NCBI GenBank assembly: GCA_964607375.1
Contig: CAZSJY010000059.1
Span: 1 to 11,627, forward strand
Direction of reading: 5' to 3'
DNA length: 11,627 bases
Source: JACNLC01 sp964607375
GTDB taxonomy: Bacteria; Fidelibacterota; Marinisomatia; SCGC-AAA003-L08; JACNLC01
Part shown: positions 1 through 7,246 of the stretch, in pieces
Position numbering within the stretch: position 1 is the first letter of the stretch
Layout of the letters: every line of letters starts with the position of its first letter
Notes under the pieces: model-generated
What the model saw: only the letters and a program-made list of their open reading frames with translations
What the model was told of the DNA's origin: nothing
Database searches by the model: none
Position numbers and translations under genes: made by a program

Positions 1-513
1 AAAATCATGATGATGAGGATGTTCTATACCAATAACTTCTCCACCTAAACAAACATCTCCTCCATTTTCAAATAAATATCTCACCCCTGTATGAGTTATA
101 TCAGTAGTTCCATAAACTTTTTCAGCCTCTAAATTCTTATCATAATTCCATTTATCACTTATTTTAATTATAGCTATTAAATAACCTTCTTTATCCCTCA
201 AAGCCAAGTTATCTTTAATTTCTACTTTATCTGATAAATCTGATTTAACATCAAGCACAATTGGCATGGACCAAGCATTACCATCTGACAATCTATTATT
301 TTCTAATACAGAGTTGTAGCATGATTGATTCATAAAACCATCTAATGGTGAAAATGCTCCATTTAAAATAAGCTCTAAATCACAAAGCTGCCTATCTGTA
401 AGTGTCCAAGATTGGTAATTAACCGCATCATTTTTATACTGATTTGATTCAGTACTATTACAATAACAATTAATTAATTTACCACCATGCGGGCTAATTA
501 GTTTATTTGACAT
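1..513 (-). CDS. sat: Sulfate adenylyltransferase (ATP sulfurylase), N-terminal part, cut at window edge
   Basis: ATP sulfurylase makes adenylyl sulfate (APS) from sulfate and ATP in the cytoplasm, the entry step to PAPS and sulfate assimilation. The 171 codons visible start at an ATG and stay open to the window edge, so the 3' part is missing. The protein begins MSNKLISPHGGKL and then shows the family's N-terminal PUA-like domain: SWTLTDRQLCDLELILNG near residues 35-52, the AFSPLDGFMN segment near 53-62, RLSDGNAWSMPIVLDV near 73-88, VYGTTD near 142-147, and GGDVCLGGEVIGIE near 160-173. The catalytic domain with the QxRNPxH motif would lie outside the window, so activity and a possible fused APS kinase cannot be judged. 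An AAAGGA ribosome site at 520-525 lies six bases before the ATG. The gene follows the nucleotidyltransferase by 18 bases, which suggests cotranscription with the polysaccharide genes. Family assignment is firm; a role in polymer sulfation is inference. Confidence 0.93.
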   Translation of the reverse strand, partial: MSNKLISPHGGKLINCYCNSTESNQYKNDAVNYQSWTLTDRQLCDLELILNGAFSPLDGFMNQSCYNSVLENNRLSDGNAWSMPIVLDVKSDLSDKVEIKDNLALRDKEGYLIAIIKISDKWNYDKNLEAEKVYGTTDITHTGVRYLFENGGDVCLGGEVIGIEHPHHHDF

Positions 514-519
514 TTTAAT

Positions 520-525
520 TCCTTT
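520..525 (-). promoter_or_regulatory. Ribosome binding site of the ATP sulfurylase gene
   Basis: On the minus strand AAAGGA is followed by six bases (ATTAAA) and then the ATG at 513. It supports this start and gives sat its own translation signal inside the 18-base gap after the nucleotidyltransferase gene. Confidence 0.6.
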
Positions 526-531
526 TATATT

Positions 532-978
532 TTAACTATTTTTTAATCTATTACGAAAAACCGTCGTAGACCAATCATGATCTCTTTCATGAAAATATAA
601 TTCACCTTTGATGTCATGACCTGTAAAATTTTTATCCTTCCAATCAGAACCTAGAATTCTTATATCCCATTTATTATTTTTAAGCCAATTATATAAATCC
701 TGTTCAGTATCATACACAAAAACTTCATCAACAAATTTGATTGCTCTAATCATAATAAGACGTTCTTCTAAGGTTTGAATAGGGGTGTTTTTAGGCTTTC
801 CTGATATTTTTGAATATTCATCATTAGCATTTTTTCTATCAATCGTAGGATCTGATTGAACTCCTACAATAAGATAATCACAAACCGTCTTACAATCTTG
901 AAGCATAAGAATATGTCCTGGATGTATTAAGTCAAAAGTGCTAAATGTTATTCCTATTTTAGTTTGGGACTTAACCAA
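532..978 (-). CDS. TagD-like cytidylyltransferase/adenylyltransferase family protein
   Basis: A 148-residue cytoplasmic nucleotidyltransferase of the HxGH superfamily, closest in layout to glycerol-3-phosphate cytidylyltransferase (TagD/GCT). Such enzymes join CTP or ATP to a phosphorylated small molecule and release pyrophosphate. The nucleotide-binding start GITFSTFDLIHPGH is at residues 9-22 with HPGH at 19-22, DYLIVGVQSD is at 34-43, ILGSDW at 108-113, and RDHDWSTTVFRNRL near 132-145, equivalent to the C-terminal STTxxR signature. Length fits the family (about 130-150). The start is TTG at 978: an in-frame ATG occurs only after the HPGH motif, and a GAGGAG site sits six bases upstream. 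The substrate cannot be read from sequence; CDP-glycerol is one option, and an ADP- or CDP-activated sugar or polyol another. Its place between the Wzz-like gene and sat suggests it activates a substituent of the polymer (inference). Confidence 0.85.
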   Translation of the reverse strand: MVKSQTKIGITFSTFDLIHPGHILMLQDCKTVCDYLIVGVQSDPTIDRKNANDEYSKISGKPKNTPIQTLEERLIMIRAIKFVDEVFVYDTEQDLYNWLKNNKWDIRILGSDWKDKNFTGHDIKGELYFHERDHDWSTTVFRNRLKNS

Positions 979-984
979 AAAATA

Positions 985-990
985 CTCCTC
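985..990 (-). promoter_or_regulatory. Ribosome binding site fixing a TTG start (nucleotidyltransferase)
   Basis: GAGGAG on the minus strand, six bases (TATTTT) before TTG at 978. It decides the start, because the next in-frame ATG would remove the HPGH active-site motif. Confidence 0.75.
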
Positions 991-995
991 ATTTA

Positions 996-2012
996 TTATT
1001 TAAATCTCTTTATAGAATGTTGGATTAATACTGTACCTAAAGAGAATATTCCTCCCAGTAAAAAACTCAAGATAACAATCAACTTCCTTTTTGGTTTATC
1101 TTTTTCAATAGCTGGCTTCGCTGAATCGAGTATAACAACGGATGGCATTTCTTTAACTTCTTCAATTCTTGCTAATTCATATTGTTGTTGTAATGTTATA
1201 AATACTTCAGTTTGAATATCTACATCGCGCATTAACCTACCCAATTCTAACTGTAATTGGGGAGACCCAACAATGTTTCTATTTCTCTCTCTGAATAGTT
1301 TTAATGTTTCCTCTGAAGATGAAAGTGCGATTTTGACTTCATTCTGTCGTTCGTGAATAAACTCTGTGTTCAATTTTGCTTGAGCATTATGCACTGTAGT
1401 AGTATAATCAACTATTTCATTATAAATGTAATTTGCTATATCAGAAGCAAGTTTGGCCTCTTCCATCCAAACTTTTACAACAACTAATCCTGATTTTTCT
1501 TCAGAAACTGATATTCTCTCAGAAATGATCTCCAATGCTGATTCAAGCCAATCAGGATATGGATCAACATCTTCATCAGACAATAAACTTTTAACCCAAT
1601 ACATTGGATTTAAAGATATTCCACGATCATTAATTTTCCAATAGGTTATTAAACTAATCTTAGAAGTAAATTCTGATGAATCCCATTTCTTCTCAATGAT
1701 TCTAGTTTTCAGTCTTCTAGAACCAACAATATCAGGGACATGAAATGCAGTTTCTGTACCTCCAACATCTATTCCAAACGAAGAAGCTACTCCCTGAAGT
1801 TGACTCAAGCTACTACCACCGTCAGAGTATGATGGATACATACTTATTGTGGACAAGTATTGTGGTGTAGAAATCAATGAATAGATGACTCCAAGTACTG
1901 TAATGATACCTGTGATTTTAATGATTAGTTTTCTGTTACTCCATAAAACACTGAAAAGAACTTTTAAATCTATCTCATCATCTTGTATGATTTGTTGATT
2001 TATTTTATACAT
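996..2012 (-). CDS. wzz: Wzz-like polysaccharide co-polymerase (chain-length regulator)
   Basis: A 338-residue inner-membrane protein with the two-transmembrane architecture of Wzz-type co-polymerases. A short cytoplasmic N-terminus with EIDLKVLFSVLWSNRK (residues 13-28) leads into a first membrane helix at about 29-48. A large periplasmic domain follows, with a likely coiled-coil or helical part at about 205-290. The family-typical segment SVVILDSAKPAIEKDKPKR at about 291-309 precedes a second helix at about 311-331. No Walker A/B motifs or tyrosine-rich tail follow, so it lacks the BY-kinase domain of Wzc. It would set chain length or couple polymerisation to the export channel encoded just upstream (inference from family and position). 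The ATG at 2012 is the only possible start because a TGA lies in frame two codons before it. Its Shine-Dalgarno is poor, so translation may be coupled to the SLBB gene ending 18 bases upstream. Confidence 0.9.
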   Translation of the reverse strand: MYKINQQIIQDDEIDLKVLFSVLWSNRKLIIKITGIITVLGVIYSLISTPQYLSTISMYPSYSDGGSSLSQLQGVASSFGIDVGGTETAFHVPDIVGSRRLKTRIIEKKWDSSEFTSKISLITYWKINDRGISLNPMYWVKSLLSDEDVDPYPDWLESALEIISERISVSEEKSGLVVVKVWMEEAKLASDIANYIYNEIVDYTTTVHNAQAKLNTEFIHERQNEVKIALSSSEETLKLFRERNRNIVGSPQLQLELGRLMRDVDIQTEVFITLQQQYELARIEEVKEMPSVVILDSAKPAIEKDKPKRKLIVILSFLLGGIFSLGTVLIQHSIKRFK

Positions 2013-2030
2013 AACTCAATATTTAATTAA

Positions 2031-4721
2031 CTACTTCGAAATTATATACATGATGGTAACAACACTTGCTGCAATAGATGCTGTTTCCTTTATAATTTCT
2101 GTCCAATCTATATCTTCTTGTTTTTCTTTAGCACCAATTACAATTCGTGATCCCTCAGAAATCTTTGGTGAGAAAATCCAACCATCTTTTTTTGCTTCAC
2201 CTCCAGGATAATACACAATAATATTACTTTTGTCTGCATTAGTATGATACCCACCTGCTGAATCAATATAGTCAGCCAAAGACCATCCTTTTTGATATTT
2301 TATCAATCCCGGATTATTTACAAGTCCTTCAATGACAATAACACCAGGTTTTTCCGGAATGAACAATTGGTCTCCGTCCAATAATGGAATATCGTATCTG
2401 GATGCCCCATATAGAATTTTATTAAAATCTCCTGTAATATTTTTTCCTAATCGTGTAAATTGGATTCCATCTATAAATGCTTCCTGCTTCAGCCCACCTG
2501 CTCGTGAAATAACATCTCGAATGGTTTCGTGTTTGTGACTCAAGGAATAAATACCCGGGAATAAGACCTTACCTGAAATAGTTACATTTCTTTGATATTC
2601 AAATTCAGGATGTTCTCTTACTACTACAAGGTCTCGATCTTCTAATTGAAAATCATTTTTTAAATCAAAATTTTCAAGTAATAAATCTGGCTTCATTGTT
2701 ACTTTATGAATAGTTGAGAGTTGTTTTTCCGAAACATTAAATGGATCTATACGAAAAACAACAACTTCATATACATAAGCATTCTTCTTAAATCCACCTG
2801 CCCTTAATATAAGATCGTGTATGCCCATGTTTGTATTTAAATTAAATTCTCCGGGAGAATTCACTTCACCAGAAATTTTTACTGTTTCAGGAGTGAAAAT
2901 AACATCGATATCATATACTTTTAAATTATCCCGATGGTGTAACTGAATATCTTTTTGGTTATTTCCCTTTACAAGCTCTTCCAAATGAATTGGAATAATA
3001 CGAGTTGTCAACTGATCTTCATTATATCGGATTAGATCTGCGCGTTTTTGATAAGTATCCTGCCAGAAATATGGGTCATCAAGACCACCGGCTTTAAACA
3101 AGAGATCTGACACAGACATACTATCGTGTAAAGTATATTTTCCTGGATTCCAAACATGTCCGGAAATTGTAGCAAATTCTTTTTTTTGTAGATCCCAAAT
3201 TGAGTATATTCTCAAATGATCCCAATCATTTAATAGAAACGTATGAATATCAGATGAAGTAAGATCGATATCGAAATGTTCAGTGGTTTCATCCTGATAT
3301 GTTCGAGTGAGGTCTGCCTTTTCCAAATACGCATAATTTTCAAATCCTTGAGAAACATGAATTAAATCTGCTAAGGTCATTCCTTCTTTAAGAGCATATT
3401 TACCTTCACGATGTACTGCTCCAGAAATGGTGACATAATCGAGTTGTAGGTCAAGTACTGGGAATATTGTGATAACATCTAAATCCTCGATTTGGATGGA
3501 ATTTATTTCTATATTTCCATTCCTATCTTTTGTTGTCAATGTATAATCTTTTACTGTTCGAATATTTTTTTCATGCGTTCTATCTTTAAAAGGTATCACG
3601 CGTTCAAATTGAACGCGATCTAAATCTGCATTTGTTAACAAATCTCCTGCAAATTTAATCAAATCATCTAGGGTTTCCTCTTCATTTAATTCATAAATAC
3701 CTGGGCGTAATATTTCTCCAGTCAAATGAATGGTTGATTTTCTAGGAGGAATAAAAATATGATCTTCATTTTGTAAACGAATATCATCAATTCGTTTCCC
3801 TGTCATCAAATAATCGTATAAATCAAATGTAGAAATAACCTTTCCATCGCGTATAATTTGAATTTCTCGCAAAGATCCTTTTATAGATGGTCCGCCAACA
3901 TAATAGAGAGCTGTAAATGCAGTTGAATATGAATCGACTTGGTATGCACCTAATTTTTTCATTTCTCCCATAAAAAATACTGTAATAGGCTTCAATTTTC
4001 CTAATGTAACATCTAAAAAGGTCGTTGGCTCACCACTGATGGGTGATATACTCTCATATACTTTTGATAAGAATGATTTTAATTTTTTTTCCAAAGATTC
4101 TAATGTTAATCCATTGACACCAATTTGTCCAACATTATCAATATAAATCAATCCTTCTCTTGAAATTTCAATTACATAGCGTAATTCCGTGTCTCCCCAA
4201 ATATTGACAACAATTTCATCCCCGGGTCCTATTTGGTAGTTATCATCGACTGGGCCAATTTGTACGGGTTGAAAACTGGTGGGTGCTCCTTTAAAAAAAT
4301 CATAACCAAAATAAGACAGTGTCTTTTTTTTCAATTTTCCTTCAGCCACTAAAGATGCTTCATTTTTGAACTTATCAACTTCATACACCTCAATTTTTTC
4401 CTTGGGTATAGGGTTTGATATTGAGGATGGTTTAATGTAAGGTTTCGACTTTTTCTGTTTTGGAACCTTAGATGTAACTGTTGATGATTCTATTGGAGGG
4501 GTAGATTTTGGATCCTCAAGTTTTAGCTCTTTTGCAGCCATTTCCATCTGAGATTCTGTTGCACCCATATCTCGTGCAATTGTTATTGCTTCACTTGCAG
4601 ATATTTTCCCACTTTTCACTTGAGCTTGTAAATCTTTCGCAATTTTTATATCATCCAATGATTGACTCAACAGATAATTTAAGCTAACAAACATCATTAA
4701 AATACATACTGAAAAACGCAT
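2031..4721 (-). CDS. wza: Wza-like outer-membrane polysaccharide export protein with seven SLBB repeats
   Basis: The export channel protein of the locus, 896 residues from the preferred start, far longer than E. coli Wza (about 380). A signal peptide covers about residues 1-19 (MRFSVCILMMFVSLNYLLSQ). A helical, charged, proline/lysine-rich stretch runs to about 140. The Poly_export (PES) domain starts at YQIGPGDEIVVNIWGD, about 162-177. Seven SLBB repeats begin near 248, 330, 429, 517, 613, 712 and 794, each of the form (V/I)xxxGxVxxPGxY...AGG. A hydrophobic C-terminal segment at about 877-896 (ETASIAASVVTIMYIISK) could be the membrane-spanning helix. I see no lipobox cysteine at the cleavage site, unlike the Wza lipoprotein. 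Start choice: the frame is open up to a TTG at 4808 and also has an ATG at 4775, but only the ATG at 4721 combines a GGAG site with a proper signal peptide. Lies between the Wzi and Wzz-like genes. Confidence 0.9.
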   Translation of the reverse strand: MRFSVCILMMFVSLNYLLSQSLDDIKIAKDLQAQVKSGKISASEAITIARDMGATESQMEMAAKELKLEDPKSTPPIESSTVTSKVPKQKKSKPYIKPSSISNPIPKEKIEVYEVDKFKNEASLVAEGKLKKKTLSYFGYDFFKGAPTSFQPVQIGPVDDNYQIGPGDEIVVNIWGDTELRYVIEISREGLIYIDNVGQIGVNGLTLESLEKKLKSFLSKVYESISPISGEPTTFLDVTLGKLKPITVFFMGEMKKLGAYQVDSYSTAFTALYYVGGPSIKGSLREIQIIRDGKVISTFDLYDYLMTGKRIDDIRLQNEDHIFIPPRKSTIHLTGEILRPGIYELNEEETLDDLIKFAGDLLTNADLDRVQFERVIPFKDRTHEKNIRTVKDYTLTTKDRNGNIEINSIQIEDLDVITIFPVLDLQLDYVTISGAVHREGKYALKEGMTLADLIHVSQGFENYAYLEKADLTRTYQDETTEHFDIDLTSSDIHTFLLNDWDHLRIYSIWDLQKKEFATISGHVWNPGKYTLHDSMSVSDLLFKAGGLDDPYFWQDTYQKRADLIRYNEDQLTTRIIPIHLEELVKGNNQKDIQLHHRDNLKVYDIDVIFTPETVKISGEVNSPGEFNLNTNMGIHDLILRAGGFKKNAYVYEVVVFRIDPFNVSEKQLSTIHKVTMKPDLLLENFDLKNDFQLEDRDLVVVREHPEFEYQRNVTISGKVLFPGIYSLSHKHETIRDVISRAGGLKQEAFIDGIQFTRLGKNITGDFNKILYGASRYDIPLLDGDQLFIPEKPGVIVIEGLVNNPGLIKYQKGWSLADYIDSAGGYHTNADKSNIIVYYPGGEAKKDGWIFSPKISEGSRIVIGAKEKQEDIDWTEIIKETASIAASVVTIMYIISK

Positions 4722-4732
4722 AGTTAAAAGAA

Positions 4733-4736
4733 CTCC
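4733..4736 (-). promoter_or_regulatory. Probable ribosome binding site for the SLBB export gene start at 4721
   Basis: TTGGAGTT on the minus strand contains GGAG eleven bases before the ATG at 4721, a slightly long spacing. The alternative in-frame starts at 4775 (ATG) and 4808 (TTG) have no purine-rich site before them. The roughly 90 bases between the wzi stop (4812) and this ATG hold no other gene; a weak promoter there cannot be excluded by eye. Confidence 0.5.
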
Positions 4737-4811
4737 AATCAATTTATTCACAGTTTTTATAAATAATTCATACATTGTAATATGTGTTAAATTAGTATCA
4801 TCCAACAAGCT

Positions 4812-6308
4812 TTATTTTGGAATATTATATAACAAAATCAATTGAACATCGACGAACCTATCTTCTCTATAAATTTGTGCAGTATCTAGATAACGAATAG
4901 AAAATACTGATTTGAAATTCATCGGAAGTTGTTTATTAAACTTCACACCATAAACAACTCTGCGTTTAATAGCATCTGTTAAAAATTCTATATCCCCTGA
5001 ATAGACTTTCTCTCCAAAACGAGTATTTTCATAAGAAATCTCGCAAGTATAACTATTGTTTATCCAAAACAATCCAATCCATAAATCTTCAGAATTACCA
5101 TCACTCCAAAATCCGATGGGTTCAGAATGATGTTCTGGTAAATTAACATCAAATTTGTGAGCATAAACTTGGGGTGATAATTTGGAATATTCGGTTTTAA
5201 AAAGAAGATAGTCTTTAATGAGATGTGAAACGCCAAGTTGCCAAGCAAACCAATTATGGTTATTCTCTTTATCAAATGTTTTGAAAGGTGACCATTCATC
5301 CATATAAAATGCACCATAAATTCTAGAATTTGCAATTATCCATTCATAATCAAAGCCCATCTGAACATTATCTAAATCACCTAATTGATGTTGTGCTGAC
5401 CAGAATGGAGTAAATGGATTCAAATAGATTATAGGTAAATTTCTCCCTCCAGAAATAACTTGTTCATAAAGACCAATTCTAAAATAATTTGTTGGTAGAA
5501 AATCCAACCTATGGTTAACTACATTTCTTGTTACCATAGGTAAACGGTTTACTTCCTTATCAACTTCAAAATACTTAAACAAAGATGAATCCAATTCATC
5601 CGATGTTAGAGAACCAACTAAATAAGTGAACATAATTTTATCACCAAATTTGGCATTTATACGAAATTGTTGAAAACTCGGTATTTCTCTTGATAGGCTT
5701 AAATTTCCTCGGAAAAAAGGACCCAAACTAGAATTGAATTTCCCAAAAGTTAAGTTGAATGAGGATGATATCAATGCAATTCCACCTTGACCTTCGTCAA
5801 AATCAATACCATTATTTGGGTATTTTGTTGATACTAAATATTCTCTGTTTGGGATCGGTGAGTATTTAAATACATTTTGAAATTTTTCAGGATGACCTCC
5901 ATCAAATCCATAAGCTGAATGTTTGTTAAATCTACCCCATATATAAAACCAAACATTGGATAATGGACTGATAATGGGAATGTTGGATGATATTTTAAGA
6001 CCTGGTGTAATCCACAATACGGATGATGGAGTATAAAGTGAATCCATCTCAAAACCTGCTGAACTCCCCTTGATGGCTAAAACAGGTTCTGCTGATATTT
6101 TACTTGTAAATCCACTTAATAGATTTATGTACTGTTCAGGAGCAACCTTTTCACGAACAGGAAAAATAAATAATTCTTCATCTATTGTTCTGCTTTGGAT
6201 TGATTTTATTTCTGAATTTATTAGATTAGTTTTTGATTCATCAACCGTCAATCCTTGGGATAATATTAATGAAATGAAAATTGTAATAGTTAAGCTAATT
6301 TTACTCAT
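4812..6308 (-). CDS. wzi: Wzi-family outer-membrane capsule assembly protein
   Basis: A 498-residue predicted outer-membrane beta-barrel of the capsule assembly Wzi family; E. coli Wzi (about 480) is a surface lectin that helps attach capsule. A signal peptide MSKISLTITIFISLILSQG is at residues 1-19, with likely cleavage before Gln18. The rest alternates short amphipathic strands rich in aromatic residues, without long hydrophobic helices. Family-like segments are HRLDFLPTNYFRIGLYEQV (about 266-284) and IYLNPFTPFWSAQHQLGDLDN (about 294-314), followed by an aspartate-containing FYMDEWSPF (about 334-342). The ATG at 6308 is chosen over the upstream in-frame TTG at 6350 because it has AGAGGA seven bases before it and places the signal peptide at the N-terminus. 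It overlaps the end of the decarboxylase gene by eight bases (ATGAGTAA), which implies translational coupling. Binding of this particular polymer is inferred from context. Confidence 0.87.
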   Translation of the reverse strand: MSKISLTITIFISLILSQGLTVDESKTNLINSEIKSIQSRTIDEELFIFPVREKVAPEQYINLLSGFTSKISAEPVLAIKGSSAGFEMDSLYTPSSVLWITPGLKISSNIPIISPLSNVWFYIWGRFNKHSAYGFDGGHPEKFQNVFKYSPIPNREYLVSTKYPNNGIDFDEGQGGIALISSSFNLTFGKFNSSLGPFFRGNLSLSREIPSFQQFRINAKFGDKIMFTYLVGSLTSDELDSSLFKYFEVDKEVNRLPMVTRNVVNHRLDFLPTNYFRIGLYEQVISGGRNLPIIYLNPFTPFWSAQHQLGDLDNVQMGFDYEWIIANSRIYGAFYMDEWSPFKTFDKENNHNWFAWQLGVSHLIKDYLLFKTEYSKLSPQVYAHKFDVNLPEHHSEPIGFWSDGNSEDLWIGLFWINNSYTCEISYENTRFGEKVYSGDIEFLTDAIKRRVVYGVKFNKQLPMNFKSVFSIRYLDTAQIYREDRFVDVQLILLYNIPK

Positions 6309-7230
6309 TAACGATTCCTCTAAAATAGCTAATTGTTTTTTGAAAACCAACCTCCAAATCTGTATTCGGTTCCCAATTCAATTTTGTTTTTGCTAATGAA
6401 ATGTTTGGTTGTCTTCTTACTGGATCATCTTCTGGTAACGCATTGTAAGATATTTTTGAAGAAGAATTACTCGTTGAAACAATTTTGCCAGCAATTTCTT
6501 TGATAGTAATTTCATTTGGATTTCCCAAATTTACAGGACCAATCTCATCACTTTCCATAAGCTTAATTAATCCTTCTACCATATCATCAACATAACAAAA
6601 CGATCTTGTTTGATTTCCATCACCGTAAATTGTAATATCAGCATTATTTAGAGCTTGTATAATAAAATTACTTACAACTCGACCATCATTCGGCTGCATT
6701 CTTGGCCCATAAGTATTAAAAATCCTTGCGACTCTAATATCTACTTTGTTTTGACGATGATAATCGAAAAATAGTGTTTCTGCACAGCGTTTCCCTTCAT
6801 CGTAACAAGAGCGAATTCCGATTGGATTTACATTCCCCCAATATGCTTCTATCTGAGGGTGAATTTCTGGATTCCCATAAACTTCACTTGTTGATGATTG
6901 TAGAATTCGCGCCTTTACTCGCTTTGCTAATCCAAGCATATTGATTGCACCCATTATAGAAGTTTTAACAGTCTTAACAGGATTATACTGATAGTGAATT
7001 GGACTTGCAGGACACGCCAAATTATAGATCTGATCAACTTCTAATAAAATTGGTTCTACAATGTCGTGACGGATAAATTCAAAATGATCATTATCAAGCA
7101 AGTGGCGAATGTTATCCTTTGAACCTGTAAATAAATTATCTAAACAAATAACATCATTTCCTGCTTCCAGTAATTTTTCACACAAATGTGATCCAATAAA
7201 GCCAGCTCCACCAGTTATCAATATTCTCAA
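6301..7230 (-). CDS. uxs: UDP-glucuronate decarboxylase (UDP-xylose synthase)
   Basis: A cytoplasmic NAD-dependent short-chain dehydrogenase/reductase that converts UDP-glucuronate to UDP-xylose through a 4-keto intermediate. The 309 residues match the bacterial/soluble form length. The Rossmann motif GGAGFIG is at residues 7-13, followed by LDNLFTG at 30-36. The UXS-specific NLACPASPIHYQYNPVKT is at 70-87, QSSTSEVYGNP at 111-121 with Glu116, and the catalytic Tyr143/Lys147 pair in SCYDEGKR. ARIFNTYGPRM is at 168-178 and DDPVRRQPNISLAK at 268-281 with Arg273. The Glu/Tyr/Arg spacing agrees with the catalytic set described for human UXS as I recall it. The start is TTG at 7230, required because the nucleotide-binding motif begins six residues later, and it has AAGGGGAG just upstream. 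No UDP-glucose dehydrogenase is in the window to make its substrate. A dTDP-glucose 4,6-dehydratase is less likely given the UXS-specific motifs. Confidence 0.94.
   Translation of the reverse strand: MRILITGGAGFIGSHLCEKLLEAGNDVICLDNLFTGSKDNIRHLLDNDHFEFIRHDIVEPILLEVDQIYNLACPASPIHYQYNPVKTVKTSIMGAINMLGLAKRVKARILQSSTSEVYGNPEIHPQIEAYWGNVNPIGIRSCYDEGKRCAETLFFDYHRQNKVDIRVARIFNTYGPRMQPNDGRVVSNFIIQALNNADITIYGDGNQTRSFCYVDDMVEGLIKLMESDEIGPVNLGNPNEITIKEIAGKIVSTSNSSSKISYNALPEDDPVRRQPNISLAKTKLNWEPNTDLEVGFQKTISYFRGIVNE
6316..6321 (-). promoter_or_regulatory. Ribosome binding site of wzi inside the end of the decarboxylase gene
   Basis: AGAGGA on the minus strand with a seven-base spacer to ATG at 6308. It lies inside the last codons of the upstream gene and selects this ATG over the TTG at 6350. 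Confidence 0.7.
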
Positions 7231-7234
7231 ATCT

Positions 7235-7242
7235 CTCCCCTT
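7235..7242 (-). promoter_or_regulatory. Ribosome binding site fixing a TTG start (UDP-xylose synthase)
   Basis: AAGGGGAG on the minus strand, four bases (AGAT) before TTG at 7230, in the 16-base gap after the WecA-like gene. It supports TTG as initiator, since any later start would break the GxxGxxG nucleotide-binding motif. Confidence 0.7.
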
Positions 7243-7246
7243 CCAA

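Noticed and set aside
964..1215. Plus-strand open frame of 83 codons
   Set aside because: It lies opposite the Wzz-like gene, has no family resemblance, and its composition reflects the reverse of a real coding frame. The other plus-strand frames (for example 1453-1644, 2332-2538, 6070-6396, 8022-8210, 8406-8642, 9292-9513, 11288-11476) are rejected for the same reason.
4770..4800. Possible promoter (TTGGAT, 17 bases, TATTAC) in the gap before the SLBB gene
   Set aside because: Only three of six and four of six positions match the consensus, and such matches are expected by chance in DNA this AT-rich.
4722..4808. N-terminal extension of the SLBB protein to the TTG at 4808 or the ATG at 4775
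   Set aside because: Neither start has a ribosome site, and both would bury the signal peptide about 18-29 residues inside the protein.
5060..5335. Minus-strand open frame of 91 codons overlapping wzi in another frame
   Set aside because: It sits wholly inside the better supported Wzi-family gene and has no recognisable domain or ribosome site. The same applies to 5834-6052.
6309..6350. N-terminal extension of Wzi to a TTG at 6350
   Set aside because: The ATG at 6308 has a good AGAGGA site and starts exactly at the signal peptide; the extension would overlap the upstream gene by 50 bases.
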